A stretch of DNA of 64,000 nucleotides from JALSHZ01 sp964614535 (GTDB lineage Bacteria; Pseudomonadota; Gammaproteobacteria; UWMA-0217), in NCBI GenBank assembly GCA_964614535.1, contig CAZTOZ010000067.1, positions 10,090-74,089 of the forward strand, read 5' to 3'. The notes beneath the pieces are model-generated. The model was not told the origin of the DNA and made no database searches. It saw nothing but the letters and a program-made list of their open reading frames with translations. A program made the position numbers and the translations under genes. Below are positions 17,900 through 27,278 of this stretch, one piece after another. How positions within the stretch are numbered: the stretch's first letter is position 1; every line of letters begins with the position of its first letter.

Positions 17900-18723
17900 G
17901 CGTGACTCGTCTGCCGTTGTATTTTTCGTTCCGGGAAAAAGCTCAGTGTGCCGCCCAGTTCCGTCTGTGGTTCGAGCCGGCTCACGGCGTCGGCCAGGCG
18001 GCCGAACGCGCGTGCCGACGGGCTCTGGGGATAGGCCGAGGTCACCAGCCGTTGCATCCGGCCGGCGCGTTGCAGGTAGTCGTCCTCCGGGATGGCGCCG
18101 AGGTAGTTGATGTCGACGTGGAGAAACTGGTCGGCGGTCTGCAGCAGCCGTTTGTAGAGCTCGAAACCCTGATCCTCGTCGCGCACGCGGTTGGCCATCG
18201 CCTGAAAGCGTTTGATCCCGTATTGCTGGTTCAGCACCTTGATCAGGGCGTAGCCGTCGGTGAGCGAGGCGGGGTCGTCGCAGAGCACCACCAGCACCTC
18301 GCCGGCGGCCTGGCAGAAGTGGGTCACGGTGTTGTTGATGCCGGCGGCGGTGTCGATGACCAGGGTATCGATGTTCCAGGGCAACTCCGAAAAGCTGTTG
18401 ATCAGGCCCAGATGCTCGGTGGCGTCGAGTTGCGCCATCCGCTGGATGCCCGACGAGGCGGGAAGGATGCGGATGCCCTCCGGGCCTTTGACGACGATGT
18501 CGCTCAGGTGGCAGTGGCCGTCGAGCACATGGGAGAGGTTGTAGTGACTCTGCAGGCCGAGCATCACATCGACGTTGGCCAGGCCCAGGTCGGCGTCCAT
18601 CAGCAATACCGATTTGCCCTGTTTCGACAGGTTGGCGGCGAGGTTGGTGGCGACCGTGGTTTTGCCGGCGCCGCCCTTGCCGCTGGTGACGGCGATGACC
18701 TGTATGCTGTTGCGACTACGCAT
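17896..18723 (-). CDS. fleN: FleN/FlhG, MinD-like ATPase controlling flagellar number
   Basis: The 275-residue protein has the deviant Walker A of MinD/ParA proteins (TSGKGGAGKTTVATNLA, residues 13-29), the MDADLGLANVD switch region and the IDTAAGI Walker B region. In polar flagellates FleN antagonises FleQ and counters FlhF so that usually one flagellum is built. The C-terminus is rich in basic residues and may contribute to membrane association. It is 16 bases downstream of flhF and overlaps fliA, the conserved flhF-fleN-fliA order. Confidence 0.96.
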   Translation of the reverse strand: MRSRNSIQVIAVTSGKGGAGKTTVATNLAANLSKQGKSVLLMDADLGLANVDVMLGLQSHYNLSHVLDGHCHLSDIVVKGPEGIRILPASSGIQRMAQLDATEHLGLINSFSELPWNIDTLVIDTAAGINNTVTHFCQAAGEVLVVLCDDPASLTDGYALIKVLNQQYGIKRFQAMANRVRDEDQGFELYKRLLQTADQFLHVDINYLGAIPEDDYLQRAGRMQRLVTSAYPQSPSARAFGRLADAVSRLEPQTELGGTLSFFPERKIQRQTSHA

Positions 18724-18739
18724 CTCTTTTTTTCCTGTT

Positions 18740-20062
18740 CTACTGCGTGACGGGGGTGACGCCGACCTCGGTGGCGCGCTTGCCGGGGGGAGGGGTGGGC
18801 GCCTTTTTCACCGGCGTCTGGCGGTTGACCATGGTGACGGCCTTGGCGACCAGGTGCTTGGCGGTGGCCTGGTAGAGATGGGAGTTGACGTCCAGGCCGT
18901 CGCTCCAGCAGGCCACCGGCAGCTCGCCGTCGATGACGGCGGTGAGCGCGCCGCCCAGGTTCAGCGCCTCGTCCACCTTGGTGATGATGGCGCCGGCGAG
19001 CGGCTGGTCGCGGAAGGTGGTGACCAGCTTTTCCAGTACCGATGTCTGGTTGGTGGCCGGCAGCACCAGGTAGTTGCGGATCCCGAGATCGGCCTGCATC
19101 GTCGGCATCCTCTCCGGTGCCGCCAGGTCCTCGCGGGTGAGGCTGCCGGTGTCGATCAACACCAGCGAGTTGCTGCCGACGGCCTGAATGATCTGGCGGA
19201 TCTCCTGCGGCTCGCGGGCGCGCAGCACCGGCACGTCGAACAGCTCGCCATAGGCCAGCAGTTGCTCGTGGGCGCCGATGCGGTGGTTGTCGGCCGACAG
19301 CAGGATGATGTTTTCGTTGCCGTGCTTGCGGACGAACTGGCTGGTGATCTTGGCGATGGTCGTGGTCTTGCCGGCGCCGGCCGGCCCGATCATCGCCACT
19401 GCACCGCGCTGGTCGAGAATCGACTGGCCGTTGATGCGGATCTTCTTCGTCAGCAGCGCCAGCACCTCACGGGTGGCGAGCTGCGGGGTCAGTCGTTCGG
19501 CGTGGCGGATGCTGGCCACCAGCCGGGTGGCCAGCGTCGGCGCCAGCCCGATGCGGGTCAGCTGTTGCACCAGCTCGTTGCGGATCGGGCTGTGCTGCGA
19601 CCACTGTCCCTGGCTGAGTGCGGAAAACTGGTTCTCCATCATCCCCCGCAGCCGCGCCAGCTCGTCGCGCATCGTGGCGATGAGTTCGCTTTCGCCGCTG
19701 CGCTCCTTTTTCGGTTCGGGTCTCTTTTTCTTCAGCGCCTTGAGGATGACGTCGCTGGTGACGACGTCGTCGGGCTTCGGCGTGGTGGCCGCCGCCTGGG
19801 GTTTCGCCTCGGCCGGCGCCGTTTCCCGATCTGGTGCTGCGGGAGGGCGGGGCTCGACGGTTGCGTCGGTGATCTCGACGGCGTCGCGGGTGTCGACGAC
19901 GCCCTTGGCCGCCAGTTCCTCGTCGAAGTCCTCGGCGGCGAGAATCTCCACCCCGTCATCGACACTGCGGTTGGAAATGATCAACGCATCGGGGCCAAGG
20001 TCGTCACGCACCATGCGCAGTGCCTTGCGCGTGTCGGCGGCGAAATAGCGTTTGATTTTCAT
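18740..20062 (-). CDS. flhF: FlhF, SRP-type GTPase for polar flagellum placement
   Basis: The 440-residue protein has the typical N-terminal B domain starting MKIKRYFAADTRKALRMVRD, a variable charged linker, the N domain, and an SRP-like G domain with the P-loop GPAGAGKTTT near residues 224-233. Further GTPase motifs are LLSADNHRIGAHEQL, LIDTGSL and TKVDEALNLGG. FlhF marks the cell pole and recruits the first basal-body components. The linker (about residues 60-150) is rich in Ala, Pro, Lys and Glu. Gene order between flhA and fleN is standard. Confidence 0.97.
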   Translation of the reverse strand: MKIKRYFAADTRKALRMVRDDLGPDALIISNRSVDDGVEILAAEDFDEELAAKGVVDTRDAVEITDATVEPRPPAAPDRETAPAEAKPQAAATTPKPDDVVTSDVILKALKKKRPEPKKERSGESELIATMRDELARLRGMMENQFSALSQGQWSQHSPIRNELVQQLTRIGLAPTLATRLVASIRHAERLTPQLATREVLALLTKKIRINGQSILDQRGAVAMIGPAGAGKTTTIAKITSQFVRKHGNENIILLSADNHRIGAHEQLLAYGELFDVPVLRAREPQEIRQIIQAVGSNSLVLIDTGSLTREDLAAPERMPTMQADLGIRNYLVLPATNQTSVLEKLVTTFRDQPLAGAIITKVDEALNLGGALTAVIDGELPVACWSDGLDVNSHLYQATAKHLVAKAVTMVNRQTPVKKAPTPPPGKRATEVGVTPVTQ

Positions 20063-20138
20063 GGTTTCAATCCCTTGTGTTCCTCGACGGGCCGTTTGCC
20101 TTGGCCCGCTCGTGCCGTGTCAGCGACCGCCTCTCTCG

Positions 20139-22241
20139 TCAGGCGGCGTGGTCCAGCCCGTGGCTGCCGCCGATGCTGGCGACGACCCGCAGCTGCTTGT
20201 TCTCCGCGATTTCGTTGAAGGCCAGCACTTTCAGCTGCGGCATCGACGGTTTGAACATCCGTGCGATCCAGGGTCGCAGCTGCGGTGCCACCAGCAACAC
20301 GCTGGGTTGCCCCGACTGCTCCTGCTTCTTCACCGCGTTGAACAGCGACTCGTGCAGCCTCGCTGAAAGTCCCGGCTCGATCACGAGACCGGCGCCGGGG
20401 TTGTTGTTCAGTGACTGGAGCAATAACTGTTCCAACTCCGGGTCCAGGGTGATGACCGGCAGATCGTCGGTCATGCCGTTGATCTGTTGTGTGATCAATC
20501 TCCGCAAAGCGACGCGGACGGCACTGGTCAGGGTGTCGGCATCTTGACTGTTGACCGATGCCTCCGCCAGCGTTTCGGCGATGGTGCGCATGTCGCGCAG
20601 CGGTATGCCGTCGGCCAGCAGGTTTTGCAGCACGCGGACGATGGTGGAGAGTGGCAGCGCCTTCGGCGTCAGGTCTTCCACCAGCTTGGGTTCGCGTTCG
20701 GCCAGCTTGTCGAGCAGTTGGCGTGCCTCCTGGTGGCCGAGCAGGTCGCCGGCGTGTTCCAGCAGCAGTTTGTTCATGTGCGTGGCGATCACGGTGCTGG
20801 CATCGACCACGGTATAGCCGAGCACCTGGGCATGGTCGCGCTGGGCCGGATCGATCCAGACCGCCTCCATGCCGAAGGCCGGATCGGTGACGGCGATGCC
20901 CTGCAGGCCCGGCTGGGCGCTGCCCGGATTGATCGCCAGCTCCTTTTCCGGGTGAATGATGCCGCGACCCTCCGGCACGCCGAGAATGGTGATCTGATAT
21001 TCACCCGGTTCGAGGTCGAGGTTGTCCTTGATGTGGACCGACGGGATGAGAAAGCCGAGCGTCTCGGAGAGCTTGCGCCGCACGCCCTTGATCCGGGTCA
21101 GCACGCTACCGTCCTGGTCCTTGTCCACCAGCGGGATCAACTTGTAGCCCACCTCCAGGCCGATGGTGTCCACCGGTTTGACGTCGTCCCAGGAGAGCTC
21201 CTGCTCGCCGCTGGCCGGGAGTGGCTCCTGCGCCTGGGGCTGCTCCTCCTGCGGTGGCTTGCTCTCGCCGGGCCGTAGGTAGACGGCGGCGAAGGCGGCG
21301 ATGCCGGCCAGTGTCAGGAACACCAGATTCGGCATTCCGGGGATGATGCCCAGCAGGGCCAGTATTCCGGCGGTGACCCAGAGCGGACGGGCGTCGCCGA
21401 ACATCTGCGACATCATCTGGCCGCCCATGTCCTGTGAGTCGGAGACCCGCGTGACGATGATCGCGGTGGCGGTGGAGAGCAACAGCGACGGAATCTGCGC
21501 CACCAGGCCGTCGCCGATGGCCAGCAGGGTGTAGTTCTCCACCGCCGAGCCGAAGCTCAGGCCGTGCTGGCCGACGCCGATGGCCAGCCCGCCGATGATA
21601 TTGATGAACAGGATCAGAATGCCGGCGATGGCATCGCCGCGAACGAATTTGCTGGCACCGTCCATGGCGCCGTAGAAGTCGGCCTCGCGGGTGATCTCCT
21701 CGCGCCGCTGCTTGGCTTGCTCCTGGGTGAGGATGCCGGCGTTGAGGTCGGCATCCACCGCCATCTGCTTGCCGGGCATGGCGTCCAGCGTGAAGCGGGC
21801 GGTGACCTCCGAGACCCGTCCCGCCCCCTTGGTGACGACGACGAAGTTGATGATGACCAGAATGGCGAACACCACCAGCCCGACGGCATAGTTGCCGCCG
21901 ACGACGAAGCTGCCGAATGCCTCGATGACGTCGCCGGCCGCGGCGGTGCCGCTGTGACCCTCCAGCAGCACGATCCGGGTCGAGGCGATGTTCAGCGCCA
22001 GCCGCAGCAGCGTCGCCACCAGCAGAATCGTCGGAAACGCCGAGAAATCCAGTGGCCGCAGCGCATAGATCGCCGCCATCAACACCACCAGCGACAGCGC
22101 GATGTTGAAGGTGAAGAAGAGATCGAGCAGCAGCGGCGGCATCGGCATCGTCATCATCGCCAGCATCATGATGACCAGCAGTGGCGCCGACAGCCCGCCG
22201 CGGACGAAGGTGAGGGTCGATTTTGGCGTCATGGTATTCAT
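20139..22241 (-). CDS. flhA: FlhA, export-gate protein of the flagellar type III apparatus
   Basis: The 700-residue protein has eight predicted N-terminal transmembrane helices and a large cytoplasmic C-terminal domain that docks chaperone-substrate complexes. The family block is present (RFTLDAMPGKQMAVDADLNA, then a conserved cytoplasmic loop with KFVRGDAIAGIL). Length matches the family (about 690). Its ATG shares one base with the flhB stop (TGATG), indicating coupled translation. Confidence 0.98.
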   Translation of the reverse strand: MNTMTPKSTLTFVRGGLSAPLLVIMMLAMMTMPMPPLLLDLFFTFNIALSLVVLMAAIYALRPLDFSAFPTILLVATLLRLALNIASTRIVLLEGHSGTAAAGDVIEAFGSFVVGGNYAVGLVVFAILVIINFVVVTKGAGRVSEVTARFTLDAMPGKQMAVDADLNAGILTQEQAKQRREEITREADFYGAMDGASKFVRGDAIAGILILFINIIGGLAIGVGQHGLSFGSAVENYTLLAIGDGLVAQIPSLLLSTATAIIVTRVSDSQDMGGQMMSQMFGDARPLWVTAGILALLGIIPGMPNLVFLTLAGIAAFAAVYLRPGESKPPQEEQPQAQEPLPASGEQELSWDDVKPVDTIGLEVGYKLIPLVDKDQDGSVLTRIKGVRRKLSETLGFLIPSVHIKDNLDLEPGEYQITILGVPEGRGIIHPEKELAINPGSAQPGLQGIAVTDPAFGMEAVWIDPAQRDHAQVLGYTVVDASTVIATHMNKLLLEHAGDLLGHQEARQLLDKLAEREPKLVEDLTPKALPLSTIVRVLQNLLADGIPLRDMRTIAETLAEASVNSQDADTLTSAVRVALRRLITQQINGMTDDLPVITLDPELEQLLLQSLNNNPGAGLVIEPGLSARLHESLFNAVKKQEQSGQPSVLLVAPQLRPWIARMFKPSMPQLKVLAFNEIAENKQLRVVASIGGSHGLDHAA

Positions 22242-23392
22242 CAGCGTTCAAATCTCGTGTTCTTGCGATCGAGGTTGGCGAATTCCTCGGGAATCTCCAG
22301 ATCCCGGGGTTCTTGCATTTGCGCGCCCATCTGATCGTTGAGCCGGTAGACGTAGGCAAGCACCTTGGCCACCGCGACGAACAGCCCGGTGGGGATGTGC
22401 TGGCCGATCTCGGTGGAGTAGTAGAGCGCCCGTGTCAGTGGCGGGGCAGAAAACAGCGGCACGTTGTGCTGTTCGGCCACCTCGCGAATGCGGAAGGCGA
22501 GCTCGTCGGTGCCCTTGGCGACTACCACCGGCGAGTCGTCCTCGCCGTCGCGGTAGCGGATCGCGACCGAGAAGTGGGTCGGGTTGATCAGTACCACGTT
22601 GGCGGTGGGCACGTCGTCGAGCATCCGCCGTTGCGCCATCTCCCGCTGCATCGCCTTGACTTTGGCCTTGAGCTCCGGGTTGCCGTCGGTCTGTTTGAAT
22701 TCGTCCTTCAGCTCCTGCCGGGTCATGCGCAATTTCTTCTGGTGGGAGTAGAGCTGCCACGGCACGTCGATGGCGGCCACCAGCAGCAGGATGGTCGAGA
22801 AGGCGAGAAAGACCCAGAGCATCATCTTGCCGCCATGGATGATCCCCTGGTTCACCGGCTCGGCGCTGAGAGCGAGAAAATCGTCCGACAATCCCCACAG
22901 CAGCGTGGCGCCGACGGCGCCGATCAATCCCACCTTGGCCAGTGACTTGACCAGCTCGATCAGCGCGTGCTGGCCGAACATCCGTTTGAAGCCGGCCAGC
23001 GGGTTCAGCTTGCTGAATTTCGGCTTGGCCGCCGACAGGGTGAAATTCCAGCCACCCATCACCAGCGGGCCGAGGAAGGCCGAGACCAGCGTGATCAGCA
23101 GAAACGGGGCGATGAACAGCAATCCTTGCTGGAAATTGGTCTTCAGCATTTCGAGCATGGCGTTGCCGTCGAGGACGACCTCCCGTTCGAGTCGCAGGTC
23201 GGCCAGCATCAGCAGCCGCAGCTCGTTGCCGAGATAGCCGCCGATCAGGAAGAAGCTGAGCGCGGCGATGATCAGCATCAGCGTCGTGTTCAGCTCGCGG
23301 GAGCGGGCGATCTGGCCCTTCTTTCTGGCGTCGGCCAGTTTTTTCGGCGTTGGTTTCTCCGTGCGGTCCTGGCCGCTGTCCGCTTCCGCCAT
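22241..23392 (-). CDS. flhB: FlhB, autocleaving substrate-specificity switch of the export gate
   Basis: The 383-residue protein has four transmembrane helices followed by a cytoplasmic domain with the self-cleavage site NPTH in VLINPTHFSVAIRYR, near residue 268. Cleavage between Asn and Pro allows the change from rod/hook to filament export, triggered by FliK. The N-terminal EKPTPKKLADARKKGQIARS is typical. The final 30 residues (ending in DRKNTRFER) are a charged tail. It shares one base with both neighbours. Confidence 0.98.
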   Translation of the reverse strand: MAEADSGQDRTEKPTPKKLADARKKGQIARSRELNTTLMLIIAALSFFLIGGYLGNELRLLMLADLRLEREVVLDGNAMLEMLKTNFQQGLLFIAPFLLITLVSAFLGPLVMGGWNFTLSAAKPKFSKLNPLAGFKRMFGQHALIELVKSLAKVGLIGAVGATLLWGLSDDFLALSAEPVNQGIIHGGKMMLWVFLAFSTILLLVAAIDVPWQLYSHQKKLRMTRQELKDEFKQTDGNPELKAKVKAMQREMAQRRMLDDVPTANVVLINPTHFSVAIRYRDGEDDSPVVVAKGTDELAFRIREVAEQHNVPLFSAPPLTRALYYSTEIGQHIPTGLFVAVAKVLAYVYRLNDQMGAQMQEPRDLEIPEEFANLDRKNTRFER

Positions 23393-24177
23393 CAGGGCAC
23401 CTGCAGATAGCCGCGCATGCTGACGAAAGCCTCGTCCATCAGCCGCTCAAAAGTGGGGGTCAGCACCGGCAGCGTCACCAGCAGGATCACCAGGCCGACG
23501 AACAGCGTCAGCGGCAGGCCGACCGAGAAGATGTTCATCTGCGGCGACACCCGGGTCATGACGCCGAGCAGGATGTTGATGCTCAACAGCGTCATCATCG
23601 CCGGCAGCGCCAGGGAGATGGCCGCCATGAAGATCACGCTGGAGGCCTCGATGACCAGTTGCAGCCCTTCCGGCCCCGGCCCGTGGGGACCGATGGGCAG
23701 GTAGGTGAAGCTGACGCCGATCAGCTCGATCAGCGCCAGATGGCCGTCGAAGACCAGAAACAGCAGACTCGCCAGTGTGGTGAGGAACTGCCCGACCACC
23801 GGCACCGAGGTGCCGTTCTGCGGATCGGTCATCATCGCCATCGCCAGGCCCATGCTGGTGGAGATGCTCATGCCGGCCAGCGTCACTGCGCCGAAGATGA
23901 ATTGCAGCAGCAGCCCGAGGCCGATGCCGATCAGCAGCTGCTGGGCGGTGATCAGCACGCCGTCGGCGGACCACGGCGTCACCGCCGGCGCCGGATCCAG
24001 CGTCGGCGCGATCACCAGCGTGATCATCATCGCGGCGGCCATGCGGATACGCATCGGCACATAGCGCGCGCCGATCACCGGGGTGAGGATGAAGATCGAC
24101 GAGATCCGCACCAACGGCCAGAAGAAACCGCCGACCCAGCTGGTGACCTCCGCCGTCGTCAGAATGGCCGGTGTCAT
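23392..24177 (-). CDS. fliR: FliR, export-gate membrane protein
   Basis: The ATG at 24177 overlaps the fliQ stop (ATGA); an upstream extension of the frame lies inside fliQ and is rejected. The resulting 261 residues match the family and form about six hydrophobic helices. FliR assembles with FliP and FliQ into the helical export pore, with FlhB closing around it. Conserved parts include NGTSVPVVGQFLT and ALPAMMTLLSINILLGVMTR. Confidence 0.97.
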   Translation of the reverse strand: MTPAILTTAEVTSWVGGFFWPLVRISSIFILTPVIGARYVPMRIRMAAAMMITLVIAPTLDPAPAVTPWSADGVLITAQQLLIGIGLGLLLQFIFGAVTLAGMSISTSMGLAMAMMTDPQNGTSVPVVGQFLTTLASLLFLVFDGHLALIELIGVSFTYLPIGPHGPGPEGLQLVIEASSVIFMAAISLALPAMMTLLSINILLGVMTRVSPQMNIFSVGLPLTLFVGLVILLVTLPVLTPTFERLMDEAFVSMRGYLQVP

Positions 24178-24443
24178 CCGATGACCTGTGGAATGTCGGT
24201 GAACAGGCGCTGGGTATAGGTCGTCAGCATGCCCAGCATCCAGTGGCCGGTGGCGAAGATCACCACCACCAGCACCAGCAGTTTGGGAATGAAGCTCAGC
24301 GTCATTTCGTTGATCGAAGTGGCGGCCTGGAACATGCCGACCAGCAGGCCGATGGCCAGCGCCGCGCCGAGCATCGGCGCGCACAGCAGTACGGTGAGCA
24401 TCAGTGCGTCCTGGCCAATCGTCATCACGGTTTCCGGCGTCAT
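24174..24443 (-). CDS. fliQ: FliQ, export-gate membrane protein
   Basis: The 89-residue protein has two transmembrane helices. It begins MTPETVMTIGQDAL and contains the family signature AATSINEMTLSFIPKL. Length is exactly typical. Four or five copies sit in the FliP-FliQ-FliR pore. The start at 24443 lies 23 bases after the fliP stop. Confidence 0.96.
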   Translation of the reverse strand: MTPETVMTIGQDALMLTVLLCAPMLGAALAIGLLVGMFQAATSINEMTLSFIPKLLVLVVVIFATGHWMLGMLTTYTQRLFTDIPQVIG

Positions 24444-24466
24444 CGTGGTTCTCCCGGTGGATCGGT

Positions 24467-25228
24467 CTATGTGGTGTAGAAGCTGCCGGCCAGGGTGCCG
24501 AGGATCAGCGCCCAGCCATCCACCAGCACGAACAGCATCAATTTGAACGGCAGCGAAATCATCATCGGCGAGAGCATCATCATCCCCATCGACATCAGCA
24601 CGCTGGCGACCACCAGATCGATGATGAGAAACGGGATGAACAGCAGAAAGCCAATCTGGAACGCCGTCTTCAGCTCGCTGGTGATGAACGACGGCACCAG
24701 CACCGAGAACGGCACCTGCTCCGGCGAGTCGAGCTGGTCGGTGCCGGAGAGGTTGAGGAACAGCGCCAGGTCGGTCTCCCGTGTCTGGTTGAGCATGAAG
24801 TCCATCAGCGGGCGCTTGCCGGCCTCCAGGGCCTCGGTGGCGGTGATTCGGTCGTCCATGTAGGGCGCGATGGCCTCGTCGTAGACCTTGGAGAAGACCG
24901 GCTGCATGACGAACAGGGTCAGAAACAGCGCCAGCCCGAGCAGGATCTGGTTCGACGGCGTCTGCTGCGTGCCCAGCGCCATGCGCAGAATCGCCAGCGA
25001 GATGACGATGCGGGTGAAGGACGTCATCATCATCAGCGCCGACGGCAGCAGCGCCAGGCCGGTCATCAGCGCCAGCGCCTGCAGCGTCAGCGTGTAGGTT
25101 TCGCCATCGCCGCCGCTTTCGATGCTCAGTGCCGGCACGCCCGGCGCGGCCAGCAGCGTGCCGGCCGGCAACAGCGTCAGGGCGAGGGCGGCCATCCATT
25201 GGCCGATGTTGCGAAAATCCGTTTTCAT
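24467..25228 (-). CDS. fliP: FliP, export-gate membrane protein
   Basis: The 253-residue protein starts with a cleavable signal peptide (LALTLLPAGTLLA), as is usual for FliP, and has about four transmembrane helices. Family motifs are MTSFTRIVISLAILRMALG, RPLMDFML and FIPFLIIDLVVASVLMSMGM. FliP forms the core pentamer of the export channel. Gene order fliO-fliP-fliQ-fliR is conserved. Confidence 0.97.
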   Translation of the reverse strand: MKTDFRNIGQWMAALALTLLPAGTLLAAPGVPALSIESGGDGETYTLTLQALALMTGLALLPSALMMMTSFTRIVISLAILRMALGTQQTPSNQILLGLALFLTLFVMQPVFSKVYDEAIAPYMDDRITATEALEAGKRPLMDFMLNQTRETDLALFLNLSGTDQLDSPEQVPFSVLVPSFITSELKTAFQIGFLLFIPFLIIDLVVASVLMSMGMMMLSPMMISLPFKLMLFVLVDGWALILGTLAGSFYTT

Positions 25229-25280
25229 CGTGGTGTCGCGTTCCAGTTGCGATGGTGAGACCGCCGGTGGCGGCCGGCGG

Positions 25281-25691
25281 TCATGCCGGGGGCTGCTGGC
25301 CGCCGAGGTTCTTCTCCAGCTCGCGGGCGAAGGCTTCCTGCCGTTCGGCGCGCTCGGCGGGCACCACGTGCAGTGTGTCGATCCGTTCCTGGGTGACGCC
25401 GACCAGCACCTGGTCGCCGCAGACCTCCAGCAGCAGCACCCGTTCGCGGTTGCCCACCGACAGCGTGGCCTTCACCTTGAGCCGTTCCATGCCATCCTTC
25501 GATACCGTGCCGACCCCCATGTTGCGCATGATCCAGGCCATGGCGACGAACAGTGCGATGACGGCGGCCAGGCCGACGCCCAGTTTCAGCAGATAGGCGG
25601 CGTCGATGATCTCGCTGCTGCCGAGCGGGGCTTTCTCGGCGGCGCCGGCCAGCGTCGGCAGCAGCAGGGGCAGGGGAGTGATCCATTTCAT
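25281..25691 (-). CDS. fliO: FliO, assembly factor for the FliP pore
   Basis: The 136-residue membrane protein has an N-terminal hydrophobic segment, a main transmembrane helix (LGVGLAAVIALFVAMAWIM) and a cytoplasmic domain with LSVGNRERVLLLEVCGDQVL, the characteristic FliO pattern. It helps FliP form a stable complex. Position between fliN and fliP is standard. Confidence 0.94.
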   Translation of the reverse strand: MKWITPLPLLLPTLAGAAEKAPLGSSEIIDAAYLLKLGVGLAAVIALFVAMAWIMRNMGVGTVSKDGMERLKVKATLSVGNRERVLLLEVCGDQVLVGVTQERIDTLHVVPAERAERQEAFARELEKNLGGQQPPA

Positions 25692-25701
25692 CGGGGTAGG
25701 C

Positions 25702-26046
25702 TCAGCGCAGTTTCTTGACCCGTTCCATCGGGCTGATGACGTCGGTCAGGCGCACGCCGAAGCGGTCGTCGACGACCACCGCTTCGCCCTTGGCGACGAG
25801 GGTGCCGTTGACGAGGATGTCCAGTGGCTCGTCGGCCATCTTCTGTAGTTCCACCACCGAGCCGCTCTTGAGTTGCAGCAGATCGCGAATGCTCATCCGC
25901 GTGCGCCCCAGCTCCATCGACAGCGTCACCGGAATGTCGAGGACGATGTCGATGTTGTGGGCCTGTCCCTCGTCGCCGAGGTTGGTGGCCATCTGCGCGG
26001 TGGTGGCGTCGTTGGTCGTCTGTGTTGCGGTATTGGTTTCGCTCAT
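25702..26046 (-). CDS. fliN: FliN, C-ring/rotor switch protein
   Basis: The 114-residue protein has a short variable N-terminus and a SpoA domain with VTLSMELGRTRMSIRDLLQL and GEAVVVDDRFGVRLTDVI. It forms the base of the C-ring with FliM, and docks FliH. It is 14 bases downstream of fliM. No FliY-like fusion or extra domain is present. Confidence 0.97.
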   Translation of the reverse strand: MSETNTATQTTNDATTAQMATNLGDEGQAHNIDIVLDIPVTLSMELGRTRMSIRDLLQLKSGSVVELQKMADEPLDILVNGTLVAKGEAVVVDDRFGVRLTDVISPMERVKKLR

Positions 26047-26060
26047 GGTGTCGTCTCTAC

Positions 26061-27197
26061 TTATTGATAGCTGTTGTCGGCCTCGACCAGGCGCGCCGAG
26101 ATCATGCCGCCGGTGGCGCCGATCGTGGCCTCGAACAGCGGAATGTTCTCGGCGAAGAAGCGGGCCCGGTTGCCCTTGCCCAGCGGGATGAAATCCCCCT
26201 CCTTGAGGTTGAGCAGTTCACCCAGCGACAGCTCGGTCTCGGCGATGACGCCCTGCAGTTCCACCGGCGCGTCGATCACCATCTCGGTGAAGCGTTGGGC
26301 CCAGTCGTTGTCGGGATCGTCCGGCTTGTCCAGCGCGGCGGTGAGCGCGCCGCGGGCCGGTTCGATCGACGCATAGGGAATGGCCAGGTGCAGCTCGCCG
26401 CTGCCGTGGGTCAGCGTCAGTTTGAACTTGGTCACCAGCATCACTTCCGCCGGATTGGCCGGACTGGTGATCTCGGTGGAGAGTTCACTGCGCACATATT
26501 CCGGCTGTACCGGAAAGGTCGGTGCCCAGGCCTCGCCGATGGTCTCCAGCGTGGTCGCCAGCACGCGCTCGACGATCCGCTGCTCGGTCGGCGTGAAGTG
26601 GCGTCGCAGCGTCTTCTTGCCCTGGTGCCCGGAACCGCCGAAAAAGCAGTCCACGAGGGTGAAGACCAGGCCGCCATCGATCGCGACGATCGACGAGGCC
26701 GGCAGCGGATGCAGCTTGATCCGGCTGATGCTGACCGAGGCCGGCAGTGAGTGGGTGTACTCCTGAAATTTGTAGGCGGAGAACTCCTCCACCGTCACCT
26801 CCACCGGCTGATGCAGCAGCATCGACAGACTGGGCGCCAGCGTGGTGGCGATGCGGTCGTTGATGACGACCATCATCGGCAGCCGTGCCTTGAGCTTGTG
26901 GGCCGGGTGGGCGAAGTCGTACTTCACCGCCTTGCCCGGCTCGCGCTCCTCCATCGTCTCGACGGCCAGATCGCCTTCGGAGACACCCTTGAGCAGGGCA
27001 TCCATCTCGTCCTGGCTGATCAGCTCATCGACCGGCTCGCCATTGGCGGGGACGCCATCGTCCTTGGGCGCCGCCTGCCCGCCCGCTGCCTCCTCGTCGG
27101 ATGCGGACGCTGCCGCTTCCTCGCCGGCCGGGGTCTCTTCCTTTTCTTTTTCTTCGGTTTCCGGCTGAACGTCTTTTTCGTTTTCGGATTCAGACAT
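26061..27197 (-). CDS. fliM: FliM, rotor switch protein with an acidic N-terminal extension
   Basis: The 378-residue protein has the CheC-like middle domain and a C-terminal SpoA domain that pairs with FliN. The CheY-binding segment, normally at the extreme N-terminus, is LISQDEMDALLKG at residues 59-71. It is preceded by a 58-residue tail that is very rich in Glu, Asp and Ala. No in-frame ATG or GTG within the tail would give a short start, so the extension appears real. It could change how CheY-phosphate reaches the motor. Upstream is fliL, 81 bases away. Confidence 0.96.
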   Translation of the reverse strand: MSESENEKDVQPETEEKEKEETPAGEEAAASASDEEAAGGQAAPKDDGVPANGEPVDELISQDEMDALLKGVSEGDLAVETMEEREPGKAVKYDFAHPAHKLKARLPMMVVINDRIATTLAPSLSMLLHQPVEVTVEEFSAYKFQEYTHSLPASVSISRIKLHPLPASSIVAIDGGLVFTLVDCFFGGSGHQGKKTLRRHFTPTEQRIVERVLATTLETIGEAWAPTFPVQPEYVRSELSTEITSPANPAEVMLVTKFKLTLTHGSGELHLAIPYASIEPARGALTAALDKPDDPDNDWAQRFTEMVIDAPVELQGVIAETELSLGELLNLKEGDFIPLGKGNRARFFAENIPLFEATIGATGGMISARLVEADNSYQ

Positions 27198-27278
27198 AAT
27201 GGTTGTCCCGTTGGCGGCACATCATCGAATGTGTGGTCGTGGCGCCTGGCGCGCCACGACGGCCGTTGGCTTCAATGC

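Noticed and set aside
21106..22359. 417-codon minus-strand frame overlapping flhA
   Set aside because: Frame-shifted reading of flhA; no recognisable protein.
24178..24384. Upstream extension of the fliR frame
   Set aside because: It lies inside fliQ; the ATGA overlap start gives the normal FliR length.
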